From NCBI GenBank assembly GCA_043738565.1, contig JAYUGA010000151.1:1-64000 (forward strand): a stretch of DNA of 64,000 nt, given 5' to 3'. The DNA is from Stagnihabitans sp043738565. GTDB taxonomy: Bacteria > Pseudomonadota > Alphaproteobacteria > Rhodobacterales > Rhodobacteraceae. This document shows positions 58,971 through 64,000 of this stretch, in pieces. The position numbers and the translations under genes were made by a program. The notes below the pieces were generated by a model. It ran no database searches and was not told the DNA's origin. It worked only from the letters and a program-made list of their open reading frames with translations. Position 1 is the first letter of the stretch. Each line of letters starts with the position of its first letter.

Positions 58971-59957
58971 GACGTGTCGCAGTGCGGTGCGGCCCAGCAG
59001 GGTCAGTAGCGGCAGCGCCTCGTAATCCTGCAAGGCGCGGTAGGGCAGTTGTGCCAAGCTGTCATAGGCCGCCATCAGGCAGCAGCCATCGGCGGTGATC
59101 AGGGCCGGAATGCCAAGGTCAAGCGCCACGGAATGCGTCACCGCCCGGCGTTCGTCCATCTGGGCAACATGGCCATCGCACAGCGAGGCGGCGGAAATCA
59201 GCGCCTCTTCCACGCCATAGAGATATTCGACCGAGGCGCCCGAGATCAGCACCATCTGGTCGGACGATACCAGAATGTCGCCCGACAGCCCGAAGAACGG
59301 CGTGCGCAACAGCACCGGCACAAAGCTGCCCCGGCTGGGCAGGCTGCGGTGGATCAGGGTTTGCAGCGGCAGAAAGCCCTGATCCAGCGTGGCAATCAGA
59401 TCGCCGGGTTGCAGCAGCCCGGCAGCCACGGGACCACGGGCGGTGTCGATCGGCGTCCGAAGCCCAATCCACGGCGCACGGCCGGGCAAAACTGCTTTCT
59501 GCGTCGCCCCGAACCACAGCACGGCGCGGTGGCGTTGGCTGTCGTGGCTTGCGGTGCAAAGGTCGCGCAGGTCGGCAGAGGCCATCGGCAAGGGCCGCGT
59601 GCCCCGTGCCGCGTGCCGGATGCGCTGTTCGATGATCTCATAGCCCATCGACCAGGTCCGGCCCGGTGCGTCGAAGGTGAATGTCAACCGCGCGGTGCCC
59701 TGATGCTGCGGCAGGGGGCCGGGGATCAGGTGGCGGCGCAGGTCATTGCCCTGGCGGTGCAGCAGCGCGAGGCCAGCCTCCGGGTCGAAGAATACCGACA
59801 GGGTGCGCGGCCAGGGGCTGTCGGAATGGAGGTGCAAGAGCACGGTCGCGCAGTCCAGCGGCAGGGCGAATTCCAACACGAACAGGCCGCGTTCCAACAA
59901 GGCTGGCGCGTTCTTGGGCCAGTCTGTGCTGTCGGAAAGGGCGATCCAGTCGGTCAT
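58965..59957 (-). CDS. Hint-domain protein lacking the catalytic cysteine
   Basis: 330 aa. The N-terminal half looks like a beta-sandwich (VLEFALPLDCATVLLHLHSD, ARLTFTFDAPGRTWSMGYEI). The C-terminal half is a Hedgehog/intein (Hint)-like module: GLRTPIDTARGPVAAGLLQP, GDLIATLDQGFLPLQTLIHR, FGLSGDILVSSDQMVLISGA and LYGVEEALISAASLCDGHVA. In splicing or cleaving Hint domains the first residue is Cys at the position of GLRTP; here none is found, so autoprocessing is unlikely. Such proteins occur in multiple copies in Rhodobacteraceae. Confidence 0.75.
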   Translation of the reverse strand: MTDWIALSDSTDWPKNAPALLERGLFVLEFALPLDCATVLLHLHSDSPWPRTLSVFFDPEAGLALLHRQGNDLRRHLIPGPLPQHQGTARLTFTFDAPGRTWSMGYEIIEQRIRHAARGTRPLPMASADLRDLCTASHDSQRHRAVLWFGATQKAVLPGRAPWIGLRTPIDTARGPVAAGLLQPGDLIATLDQGFLPLQTLIHRSLPSRGSFVPVLLRTPFFGLSGDILVSSDQMVLISGASVEYLYGVEEALISAASLCDGHVAQMDERRAVTHSVALDLGIPALITADGCCLMAAYDSLAQLPYRALQDYEALPLLTLLGRTALRHVA

Positions 59958-60216
59958 GGTCGGGTCAGCACGGGACAGGCGTGACTGCGAACTGAACTGC
60001 CATGACGCCTCCGCTTTGCGCGAGTTCAGAGGAACGCCTTGGCGGTTTGGGGGAATTCCCCTGCCCGTTGCGGGTCGTTGACCCGGCGTTCGTCCTGCCT
60101 CGGGACTTGTTGTTACCCCGCAAGATACGCGAGTTTGATATGGCTGTCACGGGGATTGGTTGCGGGGCGGGGGCGAAGGGATTATCGGTGTTATTCAAGC
60201 CGTTCGGAGCCATGCC

Positions 60217-61371
60217 ATGACTGATTTCCCCCCCCTTGATCCGGTCGCCTTGACCGCTGACCTGATCCGCTGCGCCTCGGTTACGCCCGAAGAGGGCGGG
60301 GCTTTGGTTTTGTTGGAGCGGGTGTTGGCTGGGGCGGGGTTTGCGTGTCACAGGGTGGATCGCGGGGGGGTTTGCAACCTGTTTGCGCGGTGGGGATCGC
60401 GCGGGGCGAACAAGAGTTTCGGGTTCAACGGCCATACCGATGTGGTGCCGGTCGGCGATGTGGCGGCTTGGACGCAAGACCCGTTTGGCGCGGCGGTGGT
60501 GGAAGGCTGGATGTATGGCCGGGGGGCGGTGGATATGAAATCCGGTGTTGCGGCGTTTGTGGCGGCGGCGGTGGATTTTGTACAAGGAACGCCGCCGGAT
60601 GGGGCGGTTATTCTGGTGATCACCGGCGATGAAGAGGGGGCGTCGGTCGATGGCACTGTGGCGCTCCTGGACTGGATGGCATGTGCGGGCGAGCGGATGA
60701 ACCATTGTCTGGTGGGCGAACCGACCTGCCCTAACATATTGGGCGATATGATGAAAATCGGTCGACGCGGATCTTTGACCGGGTATATCGCGGCCAAGGG
60801 GGTTCAGGGGCATTCGGCCTATCCGCACCGCGCCAAGAACCCGATGAGTGCCTTGGTGCGGTTTCTGGCACGGCTGGAGGCGGAGCCGCTGGATGCGGGA
60901 ACGGCGCATTTCGATGCCTCGACCCTGGCGATTACCACGATCGACTGCGGCAATCCGGCGACGAATGTGATCCCGGCGAAGGGGGCGGCGACGGTCAATA
61001 TCCGGTTCAATGATGCGCATTCGGGGGACAGTCTGACGACATGGTTGCAGGGCCATGCCGCGGCGGTGGCCGAAGCTACGGGTGTGGAAATGGCGGTGCG
61101 GGTGGTGGTGTCGGGGGATAGTTTCCTGACGCCGCCGGGGGAGTTTTCTGCAATGATTTCAAGGGTTGTGGCGGCGGAAACCGGACTGGTGCCAGAGGCG
61201 TCGACCAGTGGCGGCACTTCCGATGCGCGGTTCATCAAGGACCATTGTCCGGTGGTGGAATTCGGGCTGGTAGGGCGCAGCATGCATCAGGTCGATGAGC
61301 GGGTCGAGGTGGCGCAGATCGCGGCGCTGAAGGCGATCTATGGCCGGGTGCTGCGGGAGTATTTTGCGTGA
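60217..61371 (+). CDS. dapE: Succinyl-diaminopimelate desuccinylase
   Basis: 384 aa M20 metallopeptidase-type enzyme from ATG 60217 (GGAG 8 nt upstream). Motifs: GHTDVVPVGDVAAW, YGRGAVDMKSGVAAF, ITGDEEGASVDGTVALLDWM (catalytic Glu), HSAYPHRAKNPMS, GGTSDARFIKD and EFGLVGRSMHQVDERVEV. It removes succinate in the lysine/DAP pathway and pairs with dapD. The stop overlaps the GTG start of the GNAT gene (GTGA). Confidence 0.96.
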   Translation: MTDFPPLDPVALTADLIRCASVTPEEGGALVLLERVLAGAGFACHRVDRGGVCNLFARWGSRGANKSFGFNGHTDVVPVGDVAAWTQDPFGAAVVEGWMYGRGAVDMKSGVAAFVAAAVDFVQGTPPDGAVILVITGDEEGASVDGTVALLDWMACAGERMNHCLVGEPTCPNILGDMMKIGRRGSLTGYIAAKGVQGHSAYPHRAKNPMSALVRFLARLEAEPLDAGTAHFDASTLAITTIDCGNPATNVIPAKGAATVNIRFNDAHSGDSLTTWLQGHAAAVAEATGVEMAVRVVVSGDSFLTPPGEFSAMISRVVAAETGLVPEASTSGGTSDARFIKDHCPVVEFGLVGRSMHQVDERVEVAQIAALKAIYGRVLREYFA

Positions 61372-61796
61372 CGCTGGAGATTGCCGAGACGCGGGATATC
61401 GGGCTGTGTCGTCAGTTGCGGCGGGTGGTGTTCACGCTGGAGCAAGGGGTGTCCGAGGCGGATGAGCTGGACGATCTGGACGAGGAGGCAGTGCATCTGC
61501 TAGCGCGGTGGGACGGGGTGGCGATTGGCTCGGCGCGGCTGTTGGTGATTGGAAACATTGGCAAAATTGGCCGAGTTTGTGTGCTGGCAGACGCACGGGG
61601 CAAGGGGATTGGGGTGGCATTGATCCGGGCCTCGGTGGCGTGGTTTCAGGCTGTGGCGGGGTTGGAGAAGGTGAAGCTGGGGGCGCAGGTGCAGGCTTTG
61701 GGATTTTATGAGGCCCTGGGATTTCAGGCGGTGGGCGGGGCTTATGACGATGCCGGGATTGCGCATCGGGATATGATTTTAGTGCTGGACCGCTGA
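61368..61796 (+). CDS. GNAT family N-acetyltransferase
   Basis: 142 aa. GTG start at 61368 overlapping the dapE stop by 4 nt. Acetyl-CoA site: RVCVLADARGKGIGVALIRA (R/QxxGxG/A), and FYEALGFQAVGGAYDDAGIA. This is the ElaA-like small GNAT type; substrate unknown. A terminator-like repeat begins 4 nt after the stop. Confidence 0.9.
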   Translation: MTLEIAETRDIGLCRQLRRVVFTLEQGVSEADELDDLDEEAVHLLARWDGVAIGSARLLVIGNIGKIGRVCVLADARGKGIGVALIRASVAWFQAVAGLEKVKLGAQVQALGFYEALGFQAVGGAYDDAGIAHRDMILVLDR

Positions 61797-61799
61797 CAA

Positions 61800-61834
61800 G
61801 AGCCTCCGGCGGGAGTATTTTTGCCAAGATGAAA
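61800..61834 (+). terminator. Terminator-like dispersed repeat after GNAT
   Basis: GAGCCTCCGGCGGGAGTATT then TTTGCCAAGATGAAA. Stem CTCC/GGAG with loop GGCG and a TATTTTT run: intrinsic-terminator form, with the conserved tail GCCAAGATGAAA. Confidence 0.75.
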
Positions 61835-61893
61835 TCAGCGGCTCCGAAACGACCAGGGCGGGGAGTGGGGTGGGGTGACGCGGCTGGCGGTGG

Positions 61894-62273
61894 TTATCTG
61901 GCGAAGGCCAGCAGTTGGGCGAGGGTGGCCGCCCCGGCCATCGAGCCGCGTTTGGTGACGGCCAACGCTCCGGCGGCGGCGGCGCGGCGCAGGGTTTCGG
62001 GGAGGGGCAGGCCGGGGTCAGGATCGGTGGTGATGGCGCTGATGTCCACCCCATCTCTGGCCGGTCTTGCAAGGTTGATGCGGCCAAAGTCGTCGTTGCC
62101 CACGGCCGAGATGATGCCGCAGGGCTGGCCCAAACGGGCGGCCTGGTCGATGTAAATTGCCGGGCACCGGAGGGGAAGGGGCCGGTCAGGGCGATGGGTT
62201 CAAGGAAACCGTGGCCGGAGGCGTCAGCCATGATCTCGACCAGGATTTCGCCGATGACGGTGACTTTCTGCAT
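61894..62273 (-). pseudogene. PfkB-family sugar kinase, frameshift and internal deletion
   Basis: From ATG 62273: MQKVTVIGEILVEIMADASG and EPIALTGPFPSGA, the PfkB start. One C is missing from the following C run; restoring it gives PAIYIDQAARLGQPCGIISA, VGNDDFGRINLARPARDGVD and SAITTDP. The text then jumps to ETLRRAAAAGALAVTKRGSM and AGAATLAQLLAFAR, the C-terminal part of the family. The middle two thirds, including the GAGD-type catalytic region, are gone. An intact kinase is about 300 aa. The next gene is CHAD on the same strand. Confidence 0.85.
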
Positions 62274-62321
62274 TTCATGCCTATGCTGCCGCGCTAGGCG
62301 GCTTTGGGCGGACACTGGCCT

Positions 62322-63146
62322 TCAGGCCCACCATTTCGCGCTTACCGCCAATCGGGTCCAGGCCGCGTCGGCGCATTGCAGAGCCGTGCCTTCGTTGGCA
62401 TCGCCGACAACAAGACCGTGTTCCCGCGCCATCGCGAGATCGTTCAGCTTGCCGAGATCGTCCTGAAGACTGCGCAGGGTTGCAAGGAAAGGCTCTGCCT
62501 GATCATCGGGCCAGAGACTGGCGAAATACTCACAGAGATAGCGGAAATTCTTCAATGCCTTGCGCAATTCATGGCGTTCGGCGACGGCCATGCTGGCAAG
62601 GTCTGCGCCATGCGACAGGCATTTGGTCCAGCTGCGGTCGAGTGCCGGGGCGGCAAGTGCCGACACCGGGCCATGACGCAGGGCCTTGGCAGCACGGGTC
62701 CGCCGCCGCCAATCCGTGCCGCCGAAACGCTTTTCGACCTGACGCGCCACGCGGCCTGCCTGTTTGTGCAAAAGCTGCTTGCGAACCTTGCGGCGCACCC
62801 GGTCCGCGTCCACTTGCAGGGTTTTGGGTTCGCCAGCGCCGGAAATGTCATTGGCCAGAACATCGGCATCACGCAACTGGCCGATCACCTTGAAATAGTC
62901 CTTGATCCGCGCTGCCAGATCGGCTGCGATGATCGGCTTGAAGGCCAGCAGCGCCGACAGCAGGCGCCGCAGCGCGACGCGGGATTTGTGCGGTCCGTCG
63001 GGGTCGTCGCTTGCCAGCAGATCGCCCAGGAAAACCGCAAACTCGTTCGCTGCGGCGGTCAGGACCAGCGGCGCCGCCTGTTCAGCGGTCATGCCCGCGT
63101 CAAGCGTCGGTTTTTCCTGAACAGCGGTCACTCCGTCTCCATCCAT
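62322..63146 (-). CDS. CHAD domain-containing protein
   Basis: 274 aa. The conserved helical histidine domain pattern HKSRVALRRLLSALLAFKPI, GQLRDADVLANDI and AERHELRKALKNFRYLCEYF, LRSLQDDLGKLNDLAMAREH is present. CHAD proteins bind polyphosphate in several bacteria and associate with phosphate metabolism. No polyP kinase or CYTH partner is adjacent. Upstream 208 nt lead to nasT in the opposite direction. Confidence 0.9.
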   Translation of the reverse strand: MDGDGVTAVQEKPTLDAGMTAEQAAPLVLTAAANEFAVFLGDLLASDDPDGPHKSRVALRRLLSALLAFKPIIAADLAARIKDYFKVIGQLRDADVLANDISGAGEPKTLQVDADRVRRKVRKQLLHKQAGRVARQVEKRFGGTDWRRRTRAAKALRHGPVSALAAPALDRSWTKCLSHGADLASMAVAERHELRKALKNFRYLCEYFASLWPDDQAEPFLATLRSLQDDLGKLNDLAMAREHGLVVGDANEGTALQCADAAWTRLAVSAKWWA

Positions 63147-63319
63147 CTCGGGGGGTTCCTGGCCGATTGTCGCAGTTCGGGGCGGTATTGCAACGGGGCC
63201 TTCGCGGCGCGGGTTCCTAGAGACGTCGCATTTTGCAGCATGCTTGGCTGGCGGTGGCTAATTATTCATCACACGTCAGATGGCATGCACGAATTCAGCG
63301 CTTTTCCGCTTTTCGCGGC

Positions 63320-63340
63320 TTTTGCTGCGGCGCAGCAAAA
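63320..63340. promoter_or_regulatory. Perfect 9-bp dyad upstream of nasT
   Basis: TTTTGCTGC, GGC, GCAGCAAAA, ending 14 nt before the nasT ATG and 3 nt before its AGAGG ribosome-binding site. The CTGC-N3-GCAG core resembles PhaR-type operators, and an RNA hairpin here could also affect translation. Neither role is shown. Confidence 0.5.
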
Positions 63341-63354
63341 TCTAGAGGCCTGCT

Positions 63355-63939
63355 ATGGCCAAACGTCTGTCGATCATCGTTGTCGAAAAGGATCGCGAGC
63401 GGGCGCTCTTGATCGTCGATGGTCTGCGCGAGGCGGGCGACCATGAGGTGTTCGTGATTGCCGACGACTTCGCGCTGGCCCGGCGGATTGCCGAACGCAA
63501 CCCGGATCTGGTGCTGATCGACGACGGCAACCCGTCGCGCGATGTGATGGAGGAGTTGACGCTGGCGACCTCGCCGATGGAACGGCCGGTGGCGATGTTT
63601 GTCGATCAGAGCGATGGCAGCCTGACCAAGGCGGCGATCGAGGCCGGGGTGTCGGCCTATGTCGTCGATGGGTTGCGGTCGGAGCGGATCAAGCCGATCC
63701 TCGATGCGGCCATCGCGCGGTTTCACATGGTGCAGAAGATGCGGGTGGAACTGGCGGAAACCCGGCGGGCGCTGGAGGAGCGCAAGGTGATCGACCGGGC
63801 CAAGGGCATTCTGATGCGGGCCAAGGGCATTGGTGAGGACGAGGCTTACGGGTTGCTGCGCAAGGCGGCTATGGATCAGGGCCGCAAGCTGGCCGATGTG
63901 GCGCAGGCGCTGGTGCTGTCGGCGGATTTGCTGAAATGA
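63355..63939 (+). CDS. nasT: ANTAR-domain response regulator NasT
   Basis: 194 aa. Pseudo-receiver domain (LSIIVVEKDRERALLIVDGL, PDLVLIDDGNPSRDVMEEL, AYVVDGLRSERIKPILDAAI) followed by a coiled coil and the C-terminal ANTAR RNA-binding domain (VIDRAKGILMRAKGIGEDEA, AYGLLRKAAMDQGRKLADVA). NasT is an RNA-binding antiterminator for nitrate/nitrite assimilation genes, held inactive by NasS. The next gene, overlapping by 4 nt, starts like NasS. Confidence 0.93.
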   Translation: MAKRLSIIVVEKDRERALLIVDGLREAGDHEVFVIADDFALARRIAERNPDLVLIDDGNPSRDVMEELTLATSPMERPVAMFVDQSDGSLTKAAIEAGVSAYVVDGLRSERIKPILDAAIARFHMVQKMRVELAETRRALEERKVIDRAKGILMRAKGIGEDEAYGLLRKAAMDQGRKLADVAQALVLSADLLK

Positions 63940-64000
63940 CGGCGAGCGTGCTGCGCCTTGGCTACGTGCCGCTGATCGACGCCGTACCGCTGATCGTGGC
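63936..64000 (+). CDS. nasS: NasS-like nitrate sensor (start only, truncated by window)
   Basis: The first 21 codons are MTASVLRLGYVPLIDAVPLI then V, matching the start of CmpA/NrtA/NasS-type substrate-binding proteins (LRLGYVPLTDAAPLIVA). Without a signal peptide it fits the cytoplasmic NasS sensor rather than the lipoprotein NrtA. The overlap ATGA with nasT supports the NasS-NasT pairing. Confidence 0.75.
   Translation, partial: MTASVLRLGYVPLIDAVPLIV

Noticed and set aside
58965..59957. Active intein or Hedgehog-type autoprocessing protein
   Set aside because: No Cys or Ser at the splice position and no extein host sequence.
63320..63340. ANTAR target hairpin
   Set aside because: ANTAR targets are two linked stems with hexanucleotide loops; this is a single dyad with a 3-nt loop upstream of nasT itself.

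Overview
The window is a GC-rich chromosomal segment of an alphaproteobacterium, most likely a member of the Rhodobacteraceae/Rhodobacterales. Indicators are the tol-pal order ybgC-tolQ-tolR-tolA-tolB-pal-cpoB-tilS-ftsH, the folD/chorismate mutase/fhs block, the DUF4170-waaA-lpxK block, a NADH dehydrogenase-like/SelD fusion, many small Rhodobacteraceae-type proteins (DUF952, DUF1993, DUF1330, YbjQ, Hint-domain protein), GTG and ATGA overlapping starts, and intergenic repeats of a GC-hairpin plus TATTTTT type. Taxonomy is inferred from gene content, not from a marker search.

Layout. 1-5.5 kb: a stress/aldehyde cluster (SPW/heavy-metal-binding membrane protein, epimerase, aldehyde dehydrogenase with an in-frame amber codon), an IS630 remnant, an acyltransferase and an integrase remnant beside an elongator tRNA-Met. 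5.6-10 kb: a broken ATPase, hydantoinase/oxoprolinase, a PAP2 fragment and rpoN. 10-16 kb: NDH-SelD fusion, pdeM, folD, chorismate mutase and fhs (one-carbon metabolism). 16-27 kb: a long leftward run carrying an Ivy-like protein, ybgC, Tol-Pal envelope genes, tilS, ftsH, tam and a MOSC protein. 27-34 kb: small metabolic genes, a PLP decarboxylase, a sulfotransferase, argF and argD. 34-48 kb: 5'-nucleotidase, pyrD, a RecD-like helicase, a PlsB-like acyltransferase, GH3 beta-glucosidase, deoD and a LysR/SHMT-like pair. 48-50.4 kb: a quorum-sensing locus (luxI, luxR and a divergent HTH-less autoinducer-binding protein). 51-64 kb: serine hydrolase, waaA-lpxK, LOG protein, dapD, dapE, GNAT, CHAD, nasT and the start of nasS.

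Two themes stand out. First, at least ten genes are broken or reduced to relics (amber codons, single-base or 4-bp frameshifts, internal deletion, IS and integrase remnants), while the housekeeping genes (tol-pal, ftsH, lpxK, arg, dap, fhs) are intact. This fits ongoing decay of dispensable genes, although some single-base shifts could be assembly errors. Second, the spacers carry several repeat families: a terminator-like hairpin repeat with a conserved tail (one copy sits in frame inside tilS), a 28-bp palindrome, and three arrays of 11-bp phased repeats, two of which keep the same order of units. No CRISPR array, complete prophage or complete IS was seen.
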